Positions 16,915-26,558 are shown, counted from the stretch's first letter. The stretch: DNA of 64,000 bases from JAFANK01 sp036741695 (GCA_036741695.1 DAINRU010000001.1:62001-126000), one strand, 5' to 3'. A program made the numbers and translations. The notes: generated by a model not told the origin, from the sequence alone.

Positions 16915-18108
16915 GTGAACCGCAAGGTGTTGAGCATCTTGTCGCTGGGACACCTGAGCGTCGATATCGGCGCGGGTGCGCTTCCCGCGCTGCTGCCCTT
17001 TTTGCAGCGTGAGTTCCACTTCTCGTACTTCTGGCTGGCCGCACTCGTCATGACGTCCGGCGTCATCTCGTCGGTCATGCAGCCGGTCTTCGGCGTGGCG
17101 TCGGATAATCTGCGCACGAGGTTCCTCTTGCCCATCGGGGTCTTCTTAGCGCTGGCGGGATATGCAGGCGTGGGGATCGCGAGCAGCTACGCGCTCGTCG
17201 TGATCCTCGTGGCTGTGGCCGGCATCGGCTCGGCCATGTATCACCCCGAGGCGACGAAGTCAGCGCGCACGGTCTCGGGCCTCTTCCCCACCACGGGTAG
17301 CTCGCTGTTCGCGGTCGGCGGGAATATCGGGGTCGCGCTTGGGCCTCTCATCGTGACCGCGCTGGTCGCCTGGCATGGTCTTCACGGCATGTGGCTCTTG
17401 ATCGTGCCCGCGGTCGTGGTCGCCGTCGTCGTCGCGACCGTCGTCCCCACCGTGACGAAAGCCCACGAGGCGCACGAAGCTCGTGCGCGCCTGCGACCGG
17501 TCGACGGCAACAACGTGCAGGTCATGGGCATCCTCGTGGCCATGACCTCGCTGCGCTCCATGGTCTACTCCGGTGTGCTCACCTTCATGCCGCTCTACGC
17601 CGTCAACGTCTTGCACCAGCACGTCAACCGCAACGCGCTCTTGCTCTTCATCTTCTTGGGCACGGGCGCTCTGGCCAATCTAGCGGCCGGACCGATCGCC
17701 GACCGTTACGGCGTCAAGCGCAGCATGAGCCTCAGCCTGGCCTTCGCGCCGTTCGCGCTCGCGCTCTATCTGCTGTCGTCGGGCGTCCTCGCTCTCATCG
17801 GCCTGGCGCTTGCCGGCGCCATGCTCATCGGCACGTTCTCGAGTGCCGTGGTCATGGGGATGGAGTACATGCCCAACCGCATGGCGCTCGCCTCGGCTTT
17901 GCTCATCGGGTTCTCCAGCGGGGTCGGCGGACTCGGCGTCGGATTGCTGGGGAGAGTCGCCGACGCCTACGGCCTCATCCCCACCGTGTGGGCGCTCGTC
18001 GCCGTCGCTGCGCTGGCCTACGGCCTGACCTTCGCGCTGCCCAAGACAAGACCCGCGACCCATTTCATGCCCGACATGGCCGCGCCCGAGCTCTCGCGTG
18101 GCAGCTGA
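16915..18108 (+). CDS. MFS transporter, fosmidomycin-resistance (Fsr) type
   Basis: 397 residues with about 12 membrane segments. The opening LSLGHLSVDIGAGALPALLPFLQREF and the GSAMYHPEA loop are characteristic of Fsr-like drug exporters, and GPIADRYGVKRS is the MFS loop between segments 8 and 9. GTG 16915 start with a GGAGG about 10 nt upstream. It overlaps polA by 11 nt, so the two are likely cotranscribed. Natural substrate unknown. Confidence 0.83.
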   Translation: MNRKVLSILSLGHLSVDIGAGALPALLPFLQREFHFSYFWLAALVMTSGVISSVMQPVFGVASDNLRTRFLLPIGVFLALAGYAGVGIASSYALVVILVAVAGIGSAMYHPEATKSARTVSGLFPTTGSSLFAVGGNIGVALGPLIVTALVAWHGLHGMWLLIVPAVVVAVVVATVVPTVTKAHEAHEARARLRPVDGNNVQVMGILVAMTSLRSMVYSGVLTFMPLYAVNVLHQHVNRNALLLFIFLGTGALANLAAGPIADRYGVKRSMSLSLAFAPFALALYLLSSGVLALIGLALAGAMLIGTFSSAVVMGMEYMPNRMALASALLIGFSSGVGGLGVGLLGRVADAYGLIPTVWALVAVAALAYGLTFALPKTRPATHFMPDMAAPELSRGS

Positions 18109-20812
18109 CAAGGTTCTGCTCATCGACGTCTACGCGCTCGTGTATCGCGCGTTTTTCGCGCTGCCGCCACTCACCACATCGAGTGGCACGGCGGTCAACG
18201 CGGCGTACGGCTTCCAGCGGATGCTGCATCGCATGCTGGTCGAAGAGAAACCATCGCACGTCATCGCCTGCTTCGATGCAGGGATTCCGGCCGAGCGTTT
18301 CGCCGCCGTGCCGGAGTACAAGGCCAACCGGCCGGAGATGCCCGATGATCTGCGGCCACAGTTCCACATCGTGCGCCGCATCCTCGACGGGTACGGCATA
18401 CCTGTGGTCGAGGTCGAAAACGAAGAAGCCGACGACTGCATCGCAACGCTCGTCACCCAAGCCAGCGCACGGCGCCTCGACACGACGGTCGTCTCGGGCG
18501 ACCTCGATCTGTTGCAGCTCGTCGACCGCCATTGCACGGTCGTCGTGACCAGGCGTGGCATCAGCGAGATGACCCGCTACGACATCGAGGCCGTCAAAGC
18601 GCGCTTCGGCCTCGCGCCCGAGCAGCTGCCTGACTATCGCGGGCTCAAAGGCGATCCGTCGGACAACCTGCCCGGCGTCCCCGGCATCGGCGAGAAGACG
18701 GCAGCCAAGCTCATCGCGCAGTTCGGCTCTCTCGACGCGCTGCTCGCCAACCTGGACGCGGTCAAGCCCGCGCGTATCGCCGAGCTGCTGCGCACGCATG
18801 CCGACAAAGCGCGCGCGTGCCGCGACGTCTCGAGCGCCAAACGCGATCTGCCCATCGAGGCACGCTGGGATGCGTGGCGCTATCATGAACCAGGCAAAGA
18901 GCGCCTGGCCGAGCTGTTCCGCGAACTCGAATTCCGCTCGCTGCTCAGCACGGTCGCGACACCGGCGTTTTCTGGCATAGCCGGTTCGGATGACGGTGCG
19001 GTCGAGCCTGAGAGTGTGACCTTCGAGATGGGCTCGTACCGCGTGGTCGATCAGGTCGCCACCATCGCGCGCGCGCTCGACGATGCCGCCAAGGCCCCGC
19101 GCGTCGCCTTTGTCCTCATCCCCGCTCTCTCGTCGTGGCGTCTGGACAGCCCGCAGGCGCTTGCCATCTCCTGGCGCTCGCGCGAGGGTGTCATCGCGCC
19201 CGCGCAGATGCTGGCCGGCGAAGCGCGCTTGCGCGATCAGTTCTCGCGGCTGCTCGCAGCCGCTCCGCCGCGCAAGATCGTCTTCGACGCCAAGAACTTC
19301 AGCGGATGGCTGCACGCGCACCACTTCGAGCTCGGCGAGCTGACACTCGACCCGATGCTCGCCGCAGGCATCTGCGATCCCGCACGTGGCGAGCCCACGC
19401 TCGCCGCTGCGCTCGTCGGCACGCCCGGCGAAGGCGTCCCCGTTCCCGATGGGGGTGGCGCAGGCAGCACGCTGTTCCAGCCTGGCCAGAACGTGGAACC
19501 CGACTGGGCCGCTCCGGCAGATGCGCTCATGCGCGCGGCCGATCAGGCGCTTGAGACCGTGCGCCAGGCCGGCATGGAGAAAGTGCTGCTCGAGATCGAA
19601 CAGCCACTCGCGCCCTTGCTAGCGCGGATGGAAGCCGTTGGCTTCCGGCTGGATGAAGGCGAGCTGGCCCGCATCCGCTCCTCTCTTGAGACGGCGATCG
19701 CGCAGACGACCGCCGACATCTACCGGCTCGCCGGTGAAGAGTTCAACCTCAACTCGCCCAAGGCGCTCGGCTCCATCCTGTTCGAAAAGCTCGGCTTGCC
19801 GTCCGGCGCCAAGAAGAAGAAAAGTGGCTATGCCACCGGTGCCGAGGTGCTCGCGCCGCTCGCCGCCGAGCACGAGATCGCGGCCAAGCTCCTGCAATAC
19901 CGCGAGGTCTCCAAGCTCAAGTCCACCTACGTCGACGCCTTGCCGGCGGCGGTCGATCCCAACACCCATCGCCTGCACACGACCCTGCACCAGCTCGGCG
20001 CAGCGACCGGCCGGCTGTCGAGCTCCGATCCAAACCTGCAGAACATCCCGGTGCGCTCCGAAGTCGGCCGCGCCATTCGCCGCGCCTTCTTGCCGGCGAC
20101 GCCCGGCAACGTCCTCATGGCAGCCGACTATTCACAGATCGAGCTGCGCATCTTCGCGCACATGTCGCAGGACGAGAACTTCATCCAAGCGTTCCAGCGC
20201 GGCGACGACATCCACGCCTTCACCGCGCGCGCGGTCTTCGGCATCCCCGAGGGCGAGACGATCTCTGGCGAGATGCGCCGGCGTGCTAAAGCGGTGAACT
20301 TCGGCATCCTCTACGGGATCAGCGATTTCGGTCTCTCGCAGAGCGCCGGCATGACAAGGCCTGAGGCCAAGCAGTTCATCGCCGAATACTTCGCGCGCTT
20401 TCCCAAGATCAAAGGCTACATCGACGGCGTGCTCGAGAAAGCACGCAGGGATGGATTCGTCACCACGCTCTTCGGCCGGCGCCGCTACCTGCCCGATCTG
20501 CGCTCGCACATCTATCCTATGCGCGCTGCGGCCGAACGCATGGCCATCAACGCGCCGGCGCAAGGCAGCGCCGCGGATCTCATCAAGCTCGCGATGGTGA
20601 AGGTGGGCAAGCTCTTCGCCGCATCCGGCGTGCGTGCGCAGCTCGTGCTGCAAGTGCACGACGAGCTGATCTTCGACGTGCCGCCGGACGAACTGGAGAG
20701 CGTGCGCGCGCAGGCCAAAGAGGCGATGGAGACCGCGATGACGCTGGCCGTGCCGCTGGCGGTGGATTTCAAAGCCGGACCGACCTGGGCGGCTGCCGAG
20801 GCGATGGTCTGA
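18098..20812 (+). CDS. polA: DNA polymerase I
   Basis: 904 residues. Residues 1 to about 290 are the 5'-3' flap exonuclease (LLIDVYALVYRAFFALP, VENEEADDCIATLV, GDLDLLQLV, GLKGDPSDNLPGVPGIGEKTA). Residues about 310-480 fill the proofreading-domain position, but the first acidic exonuclease motif (DxE) is not recognisable, as in Taq and Bst enzymes. From about 500 the polymerase domain carries TGRLSSSDPNLQNIPVR, ADYSQIELRIFAHMS, RRAKAVNFGILYG and QVHDELIFDVP, which include the catalytic aspartates. GTG 18098 overlaps the MFS stop. mutM follows after 1 bp, forming a repair pair. Confidence 0.95.
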   Translation: MAADKVLLIDVYALVYRAFFALPPLTTSSGTAVNAAYGFQRMLHRMLVEEKPSHVIACFDAGIPAERFAAVPEYKANRPEMPDDLRPQFHIVRRILDGYGIPVVEVENEEADDCIATLVTQASARRLDTTVVSGDLDLLQLVDRHCTVVVTRRGISEMTRYDIEAVKARFGLAPEQLPDYRGLKGDPSDNLPGVPGIGEKTAAKLIAQFGSLDALLANLDAVKPARIAELLRTHADKARACRDVSSAKRDLPIEARWDAWRYHEPGKERLAELFRELEFRSLLSTVATPAFSGIAGSDDGAVEPESVTFEMGSYRVVDQVATIARALDDAAKAPRVAFVLIPALSSWRLDSPQALAISWRSREGVIAPAQMLAGEARLRDQFSRLLAAAPPRKIVFDAKNFSGWLHAHHFELGELTLDPMLAAGICDPARGEPTLAAALVGTPGEGVPVPDGGGAGSTLFQPGQNVEPDWAAPADALMRAADQALETVRQAGMEKVLLEIEQPLAPLLARMEAVGFRLDEGELARIRSSLETAIAQTTADIYRLAGEEFNLNSPKALGSILFEKLGLPSGAKKKKSGYATGAEVLAPLAAEHEIAAKLLQYREVSKLKSTYVDALPAAVDPNTHRLHTTLHQLGAATGRLSSSDPNLQNIPVRSEVGRAIRRAFLPATPGNVLMAADYSQIELRIFAHMSQDENFIQAFQRGDDIHAFTARAVFGIPEGETISGEMRRRAKAVNFGILYGISDFGLSQSAGMTRPEAKQFIAEYFARFPKIKGYIDGVLEKARRDGFVTTLFGRRRYLPDLRSHIYPMRAAAERMAINAPAQGSAADLIKLAMVKVGKLFAASGVRAQLVLQVHDELIFDVPPDELESVRAQAKEAMETAMTLAVPLAVDFKAGPTWAAAEAMV

Positions 20813-20813
20813 C

Positions 20814-21620
20814 GTGCCCGAGCTTCCCGAGGTGGAGACCATCGCGCGCGACCTTGCGCCGCTGCTCGTGAATCGCCGCATCACAGGACTGCGCGCCGCG
20901 CGCAGGCCACCGGTCTTCGACGCGGCGAGCCTTCCGCAGCGGACGATCGTGGGCCGGACGATCCGCGACGTGGGGCGGGCCGGGAAGTTCATCATCATCG
21001 AGCTGGGAGACGACCTGCGCCTGGCGGTCCACTTGCGCATGACGGGCAACTTGCTCTACCAGCGCTCGTCGGCTCGGGTGCCGTACACGCGCGCGACGCT
21101 CGACCTCGACGATGGCGCGCGCTTGATCTTCGCCGACGTGCGCAAGTTCGGGCGCATGCGCGTCGTGCGCGGCGACGTGCGCTCGGGCCTCGGCATCGGC
21201 ATCGATCCCTTCGCAAAGGAGCTCGACGCGCGGCGCTTCGCCGAACTCGCGCGCGGACGAAAAACGCCCGTGAAGACGTGGCTGCTCGACCAAAAGCGTC
21301 TCGCCGGCGTGGGGAACATCTACGCCTGCGAATCGCTCTTCTACGCGCGCCTGCGTCCCATTCGACGGGTAGGAAAACTCTCACTCGCGGAGCGTGAACG
21401 GCTGCTCGCCTCCCTGCGACGTGTGCTGCTCAGAGCCATACGTCATCGGGGTTCGAGCGTCGACGACTACGTGGATGCGGGAGGAAAGGAAGGGGAATTT
21501 CAGAAGCAGTTGAGCGTCTACGGTCGTGCCGGTATGCCATGCCGGCGCTGTGGCACGCCGATCCGGCGAATCGTGCTCGCGCAGAGGGGCACTTTCTACT
21601 GCCCGGTCTGCCAGCGCTAG
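20814..21620 (+). CDS. mutM: Formamidopyrimidine-DNA glycosylase
   Basis: 268 residues (typical 270). The catalytic N terminus PELPEVETIARDL follows the initiator, so the proline is residue 2 as required for the Schiff base. HLRMTGNLL, KTWLLDQKRLAGVGNIYACESLF (helix-two-turn-helix) and the C-terminal zinc finger CRRCGTPIRR to CPVC are intact. It removes 8-oxoguanine and FapyG. GTG start 2 nt after the polA stop. Confidence 0.94.
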   Translation: MPELPEVETIARDLAPLLVNRRITGLRAARRPPVFDAASLPQRTIVGRTIRDVGRAGKFIIIELGDDLRLAVHLRMTGNLLYQRSSARVPYTRATLDLDDGARLIFADVRKFGRMRVVRGDVRSGLGIGIDPFAKELDARRFAELARGRKTPVKTWLLDQKRLAGVGNIYACESLFYARLRPIRRVGKLSLAERERLLASLRRVLLRAIRHRGSSVDDYVDAGGKEGEFQKQLSVYGRAGMPCRRCGTPIRRIVLAQRGTFYCPVCQR

Positions 21621-21675
21621 TCAACGCTCCGTCCACGCCCAAGACCAAAATACAAGCAAAGGTGATTCTTTCTTA

Positions 21676-22824
21676 ATGTCCGATACTCACGTCCTCGAGC
21701 CCAGCGAAGCGGTCGACGATCAGTTCTCGCTCATCCAAAAGCTCTATGAGGAGAGCCTCAAGACGCTCGATGAAGGCCAGCTCCTTAAAGGCCTCATCGT
21801 CGCGAAATCCAATGACGAGTTGCTCGTCGACATCGGCGGCAAATCCGAGGGCGTCGTTACCGCCCGAGAGCTCTCGCCCGGCATCTATATCTCCGACCTC
21901 AAGGTCGGTGATTATCTCGAAGTGCTCGTCTATCGCATCGACAGCGACGGCGACGGCACGATGTACCTCTCCGAAAAGCGCGCCCGCGCCCTCAAGACCT
22001 GGGAGAAAGTGCTCGAGGCGCACCAGCGCAACGAGGCGATCAACGCGACGGTCACCCAGGTGGTCAAGGGCGGCGTGCTCGTGGATCTCGGCATGCGCGG
22101 CTTTGTCCCCGCATCGCAGATCCGCCGCCAGCCTGTCGGCAATCTCGAGGAGATGGTCGGCAAGCAGCTGCGGCTCAAAGTGATCGATCTGGACCACAAA
22201 CGCCGGCGCGTCGTCCTCTCGCAGCGTGTGGTGCTCGAAGAAGAGCTCAACCAGAAGAAACAGGAACTGCTCTCCACCTTGCAGCCCGGTCAGATCCGTG
22301 AGGGCACGGTCGTGCGCTTGGCCGACTTCGGCGCCTTCGTCGACCTCGGCGGCATCGACGGCCTCATCCACAACACCGAACTGTCCTGGGGTCGCATCAA
22401 ACACCCGAGCGAAGTGGTGAAGATCGGCGACAAGGTCCAGGTCGAGATCATGAAGTTCGACCCCGAGGCCAAAAAGGTCAGCCTATCGCTCAAGCACTCG
22501 CTCGACGATCCGTGGAAGACGGTCCCCGACACGATCCACGAAGGCGACGTCATGCCGGCCACGCTCACCAAGGTGACCGCGAACTACTTGCTCGTTGAAT
22601 TGCTGCCAGGCGTGACGGGCATGGTGCCCAAGTCGGAATTCGATCCTGCGGCTCCGCCCGAAGTGGGCAGCGCGATGACGGTCAAGGTCCTCTCGGTCAA
22701 CGCCGGCTCGCGTCGCATCACGGCCAGCCTCAAGGCCACCCCCGACAACCCCGACGAAGCGGCCGCACCGCTTGAGCCTGAGTCGTCAGAACCGGCCGAC
22801 GCTGCGCAAGCGACTGAGGCGTAA
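21676..22824 (+). CDS. rpsA: 30S ribosomal protein S1 (four S1 domains)
   Basis: 382 residues, the shorter form found outside Proteobacteria. Four S1/OB repeats can be followed, each with the pattern GxVxxVxxxGxxVDLGxxxGFVPxS: GLIVAKSNDELLVDIGGKSEGVV, ATVTQVVKGGVLVDLGMRGFVPAS, GTVVRLADFGAFVDLGGIDGLIH and a fourth after VMPATLTKVTANYLLVELL. It helps load mRNA on the ribosome. ATG 21676 has AAAGGTGA upstream. The C-terminal tail is rich in Glu, Pro and Ala. Confidence 0.92.
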   Translation: MSDTHVLEPSEAVDDQFSLIQKLYEESLKTLDEGQLLKGLIVAKSNDELLVDIGGKSEGVVTARELSPGIYISDLKVGDYLEVLVYRIDSDGDGTMYLSEKRARALKTWEKVLEAHQRNEAINATVTQVVKGGVLVDLGMRGFVPASQIRRQPVGNLEEMVGKQLRLKVIDLDHKRRRVVLSQRVVLEEELNQKKQELLSTLQPGQIREGTVVRLADFGAFVDLGGIDGLIHNTELSWGRIKHPSEVVKIGDKVQVEIMKFDPEAKKVSLSLKHSLDDPWKTVPDTIHEGDVMPATLTKVTANYLLVELLPGVTGMVPKSEFDPAAPPEVGSAMTVKVLSVNAGSRRITASLKATPDNPDEAAAPLEPESSEPADAAQATEA

Positions 22825-22869
22825 GGCAGATATCGCGCGCGCATCGCTGGACCTCACCCATGCCACGAG

Positions 22870-22896
22870 CGGTCGAAGCGATTCGACCGTTCTTTT
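22870..22896 (+). terminator. Intrinsic terminator after rpsA
   Basis: Stem CGGTCGAA (22870-22877) with TTCGACCG (22882-22889), a 4-nt loop, then TTCTTTT. It lies 12 nt before coaE, so coaE may be expressed by readthrough or from its own promoter. Confidence 0.75.
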
Positions 22897-22908
22897 CAAA
22901 GGAAGAGC

Positions 22909-23514
22909 ATGATCATCGGATTGACCGGTGGCATCGGAGCGGGCAAGACGACCGCGGCCGCGCTCATGGGCAAAAAGGGCGCGTTCGTCATCGACATGGA
23001 CGTCATCGCGCGCGAAGTCGTGCTGCCCGATAGCCCGGCGCTGGAGGCCATCCGGCGCGAGTTCGGCGATGAAGTCATCCTTGCGGATGGCTCGCTCGAC
23101 CGGGCCACGCTGGCGCGCATCATCTTCGGCGACGAGGCCAAGCGCATCAAGCTCAACCAGCTCACCCATCCGGAGATCCTCAAGCGAACGCTCGCCATCA
23201 TGGGCACCCAGCCGCCCAACGCGATCATCGTGGCCGTCGTCCCCTTGCTCTTCGAATCCGGCTTCGACCGCAGCTGTGACAAGACAGTGGCGGTCGTCGC
23301 CTCACCCGAGCTGCGCCGCGCGCGGCTGCAAGAGCGCGACGGCATCACCGGCAGCGAAGTCGAGGCACGCATGCGTGCCCAGCTGCCCGACGCCGAGTAC
23401 GAACGGCGCGCCGGCGTCGTCATCCGCAACGAAGAAAACCTCACCGCGCTCGGGCGTGAGGTCGATCGGGCATGGGAGAAGCTCGTGGGTCCGCGCACGC
23501 CGGCGGCGAAGTAA
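22909..23514 (+). CDS. coaE: Dephospho-CoA kinase
   Basis: 201 residues. The P-loop GGIGAGKTT (residues 6-14), the DMDVIARE segment that binds dephospho-CoA and the lid region VPLLFESGFDRSCDKTVAV are typical. It catalyses the last step of coenzyme A synthesis. AAGGAAGAG precedes ATG 22909. Confidence 0.94.
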   Translation: MIIGLTGGIGAGKTTAAALMGKKGAFVIDMDVIAREVVLPDSPALEAIRREFGDEVILADGSLDRATLARIIFGDEAKRIKLNQLTHPEILKRTLAIMGTQPPNAIIVAVVPLLFESGFDRSCDKTVAVVASPELRRARLQERDGITGSEVEARMRAQLPDAEYERRAGVVIRNEENLTALGREVDRAWEKLVGPRTPAAK

Positions 23515-23533
23515 CAGCCGCCCTAAAGTCTTC

Positions 23534-24298
23534 TTAGTTCTGTTCGCCGTCTTCCAACAGCTTCGACACCGTGACGAAGGTGTAGCCCTGCGCGCGCAGA
23601 CCGTCGATGATGTCCGGTAGCGCCTCGATCGTGCGGTATTGACCGCTGTGCAGCAGGATGATGCCGCCCGGGCTTGCTTCGGTCATCACCCGCTCGGTGA
23701 TGACGTCCGGCGGGATGTCTTTCACGTCGTTCGCAGCGTCGCTCCAGAAGACGGTGACATACCCGAGCTCGTGCGCGATCGACACGACCTCACGGTTGAA
23801 ACGGCCGTGCGGCGGCCGGAAGAGCGAGATGGGCTTGCCGGTGAAGCGTTCCAGCAATGCCCCGTCCTGCGCGATCTGCGCGACGATCTGCTCTTCGGGC
23901 AGCCCGGTCAAGGTGAAATGGTTGAAGGTGTGGTTGCCGATCTCGTCACCCGACTGCACGATGCGGCTGACGAGCTCCGGGAACTCCTGAGCGTTGCGGC
24001 CGACGATGAAGAACGTGGCGGGCACGCGCGAGTGATCCAAGACATGGAGCAGCACGGGCGTGTAGAACGGATAGGGACCGTCGTCGAAGGTGAGCGCGAT
24101 CTCTTTGCGCTGCGTGTGCACGCGCCACACCTCACCATAACGACCATAGCTCAGGCCAAGGTCGCTATCGTCAGGCGCGGAAAATGGCGCCACCGGCTCA
24201 GCTGCGGGCAGCGCCGGCATGACGGTCGAGGCGATGCGTGCGGGAAGGGCCGCACCCTTGAGCACGAGCACTGCGAGCAGCGCGATCAGCAGCTTCAT
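23534..24298 (-). CDS. Secreted polysaccharide deacetylase (NodB domain)
   Basis: 254 residues with an N-terminal hydrophobic signal or anchor (MKLLIALLAVLVLKGAAL). The NodB homology domain shows all motifs: ALTFDDGPYP (metal and base aspartates), HTFNHFTLTGL (HxxxH metal ligands), LFRPPHGRFN, and IILLHSG near the end. Likely substrates are peptidoglycan N-acetyl groups or another exported polysaccharide. It overlaps the upstream secreted-protein gene by 4 nt and is probably cotranscribed from the promoter at 24914-24941. Confidence 0.9.
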   Translation of the reverse strand: MKLLIALLAVLVLKGAALPARIASTVMPALPAAEPVAPFSAPDDSDLGLSYGRYGEVWRVHTQRKEIALTFDDGPYPFYTPVLLHVLDHSRVPATFFIVGRNAQEFPELVSRIVQSGDEIGNHTFNHFTLTGLPEEQIVAQIAQDGALLERFTGKPISLFRPPHGRFNREVVSIAHELGYVTVFWSDAANDVKDIPPDVITERVMTEASPGGIILLHSGQYRTIEALPDIIDGLRAQGYTFVTVSKLLEDGEQN

Positions 24299-24891
24299 TG
24301 CGGCACCTGCGGTGCGATCCACACCTGGCCGAACAGCGCCAAGAATTCTTCATCGCTCAGCGGCTTGCTGCGGATCGACTCGTAGGTCTCGCGATCGGCC
24401 GACACCGAGAAGACCGTGCTCTCGACTTGCGCCAGCTCAGGTGCCGGTATGGGGATCGTCGCCCACACGTCGAGCGTCTGCAGCTGCGGGAACTGATCGA
24501 AGGTCGTGCGGATGAGCGAGACGGCCTCGGCATCGAGCTCGGGGCGGGTGAGGTCGCGCTGCTCGTGCGGCACGCGCGCGGAAAATCGGATGCCGGCCGA
24601 CTCGTAGCCCGACGTGTCGAACACATACACTTTGAGGACGTTGTGGCTGGGCAGGGTCTTGTAGGTGGCGTCGAACAGCCGGTTTTCCAGCGCAGGGGTG
24701 ACGCCTTCATCCCACGGCTTTTCGCCCACAGCAGCGGCCGTGGCGTGGACACGTGACGGTGGGTGGGGAGCGCCGTGCGGGGCAAAAGGAGCCGAGGCCG
24801 CCTGGGCGGTCGTCACGCCGAACAAAAGAGCAGCCATACAAGCTGCGCCGATCCCCGTTCTCATACCACTACAGAAACGTAGGAAATCCAC
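24295..24891 (-). CDS. Secreted protein of unknown function, partner of the deacetylase
   Basis: About 198 residues. An N-terminal signal peptide (RTGIGAACMAALLFGVTTAQA) precedes a Pro/His/Ala-rich stretch and a compact domain (TYKTLPSHNVLKVYVFDTSGYESAGIRFSARV, VWATIPIP). I do not recognise the family. GTG 24891 is chosen because AAGGAGG lies 11 nt upstream and the TATAAT box of the promoter overlaps the earlier ATG at 24915, which therefore cannot be in the transcript. Overlap with the NodB-domain gene suggests a shared envelope role. Confidence 0.72.
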   Translation of the reverse strand: MDFLRFCSGMRTGIGAACMAALLFGVTTAQAASAPFAPHGAPHPPSRVHATAAAVGEKPWDEGVTPALENRLFDATYKTLPSHNVLKVYVFDTSGYESAGIRFSARVPHEQRDLTRPELDAEAVSLIRTTFDQFPQLQTLDVWATIPIPAPELAQVESTVFSVSADRETYESIRSKPLSDEEFLALFGQVWIAPQVPQ

Positions 24892-24913
24892 GTTTCGTCT
24901 CGCCTCCTTCTGC

Positions 24914-24941
24914 ATTATACCGCGCGTGTGACTGCCGTCAA
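24914..24941 (-). promoter_or_regulatory. Sigma-70 type promoter for the secreted protein and deacetylase genes
   Basis: On the minus strand, TTGACG (24936-24941) and TATAAT (24914-24919) are separated by 16 nt. Transcription would begin near 24907, leaving a leader of about 16 nt that carries AAGGAGG before GTG 24891. Confidence 0.8.
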
Positions 24942-24968
24942 GGGAGCTTGAAGGTACGGTCAGACGGT

Positions 24969-26558
24969 CTACAGGTCCCTCCCCTTGCGCAGCACGCGGC
25001 CTGGCCGCGCAAGCGTCATAGCGCCGTCGCGCATCGCGGCCACGCCGTTGACGAAGACGTGCGCGATGCCGCGCGGATAGCAGTAGGGCTGCGTGTACGT
25101 TGCGGTGTCCGCGATCCGTTCGGCGTCGAAGACGACCACGTCGGCGAAGTTGCCGACTGCGATCGCGCCACGGCTGCGCAATCCGAGACGCGTGGCAGGC
25201 AGCGACGTCGCCCGGCGCACCGCCTCAGGCAAGGTCAAGAGATGTGTGTCGCGCACGTAGCGCTTGAAGATCCGCGGGAAGGTTCCGAATGTCCGCGGAT
25301 GCGGTTTGCCGATCGCGGTCGGCCCGCCGGTGGCTCGCGCTGATGCGTCGGTGCCGATACACGTGTAGCGATATGACAGGACCGTGCGCACGTCATCCTC
25401 GCACATGGTGAAATAGATCGCTGCGACGTCGAGCTGCTCGTCCACGAGTAGCCGCAACGCGGCGTCGACGGGCGTCCTTCCCATCGATGCGGCGATATCG
25501 GCCAGCGTCTGCCCCTCGTAATGGCGGTTCTTGTGCGAACCGACGGATGCGATGAGCACCTCGTGCCAACGGCCGCCGTAGTCAAGCTCGACGCGTGCCG
25601 CCACGAGCGCAGCGTAGCGCGGGTCGGACAAGCGCGCGGCCACTTCGGCGCGCGTTCCCACGTTGACGTCGCCTGGCAGGATGACATCGAGGCCGGTGGA
25701 CGAGGCTTTGTACGGATATTGGTCGACGACCACGTCGAGCCCGCTGTCGCGCGCGCGATCGATCCGGGCAAGCGTGTCGTGCACTTTGCCCCAGTTGCGC
25801 GGCCGCGACGCTTTGTGGTGGGAGAGCTGCACAGCGCATGCCGAACGGCGGCCGACCTCGAGGGCTTCATCGACGGCTTCGATAAGGCCGTCGCCCTCGC
25901 TGCGGATGTGCGATGCATACAACGGGCTGCCGGCAGCAGCGGCACTGCTTGCAAGCGCGACGAGCTCGTCTGAGTCCGCCGATCGGCCGGGTGGATAGAT
26001 GAGACCCGACGACACGCCGATCGCCCCGTGTTCGCAGGCCTGGCGCACGAGCGCCTGGGCGCGTGCGAGGTCGTCGTCGCGCAGCGGATCGGGGCCCAAG
26101 CAGTCAAGCGCGCTGCGAATCGTGCCCAGTCCGGCCAAGCAGCAGAAATTCAGCGCCGGCGGTGACTGCTCGAGGGCGCGGAAGAACCCGTCGAAATCCG
26201 TCCACACAGGGTCTATGTCGTAGTGGCGGCGCATCTCGTCGCGCTTGTCATCCAAGGCGCCGCCCAGCAGCGGCGCCGGCGCAAAGCCGCAGTTGCCGCC
26301 GACCTCGGTTGTGATGCCTTGACGGATCTTGCTCTCGGCGGATGGCAGCACGAGCAGCACTTCGTCCGAATGGCTGTGCATGTCGATAAAGCCCGGCGCG
26401 ACGGCCAAGCCACGGCAGTCGAGCTGCAGTACCGCCTCGGCCCCAGCGCAATCGCCGATCCGCACGACGCGATCGCCGGCGAGCGCGATGTCGGTGACGA
26501 ACGGAGCTCCGCCCGAACCGTCGACGATTAACCCGCCGTTAAGCATCACGTCGAGCAT
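24969..26558 (-). CDS. N-acyl-D-amino-acid deacylase family amidohydrolase
   Basis: 529 residues, TIM-barrel metal hydrolase. LNGGLIVDGSGGAPFVTDIALAGDRVVRIG is the N-terminal beta-sandwich, GFIDMHSHSDEVLL carries the first metal ligands, and GNCGFAPAP supplies the cysteine ligand typical of D-aminoacylases. VQLSHHKAS provides a further histidine and the later FGTFPRIFKRYVRD region is typical. Family members release D-amino acids from N-acyl-D-amino acids or D-amino-acid-containing peptides. ATG 26558 was chosen because the frame above it lacks homology. Divergent from the KGG genes. Confidence 0.87.
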   Translation of the reverse strand: MLDVMLNGGLIVDGSGGAPFVTDIALAGDRVVRIGDCAGAEAVLQLDCRGLAVAPGFIDMHSHSDEVLLVLPSAESKIRQGITTEVGGNCGFAPAPLLGGALDDKRDEMRRHYDIDPVWTDFDGFFRALEQSPPALNFCCLAGLGTIRSALDCLGPDPLRDDDLARAQALVRQACEHGAIGVSSGLIYPPGRSADSDELVALASSAAAAGSPLYASHIRSEGDGLIEAVDEALEVGRRSACAVQLSHHKASRPRNWGKVHDTLARIDRARDSGLDVVVDQYPYKASSTGLDVILPGDVNVGTRAEVAARLSDPRYAALVAARVELDYGGRWHEVLIASVGSHKNRHYEGQTLADIAASMGRTPVDAALRLLVDEQLDVAAIYFTMCEDDVRTVLSYRYTCIGTDASARATGGPTAIGKPHPRTFGTFPRIFKRYVRDTHLLTLPEAVRRATSLPATRLGLRSRGAIAVGNFADVVVFDAERIADTATYTQPYCYPRGIAHVFVNGVAAMRDGAMTLARPGRVLRKGRDL

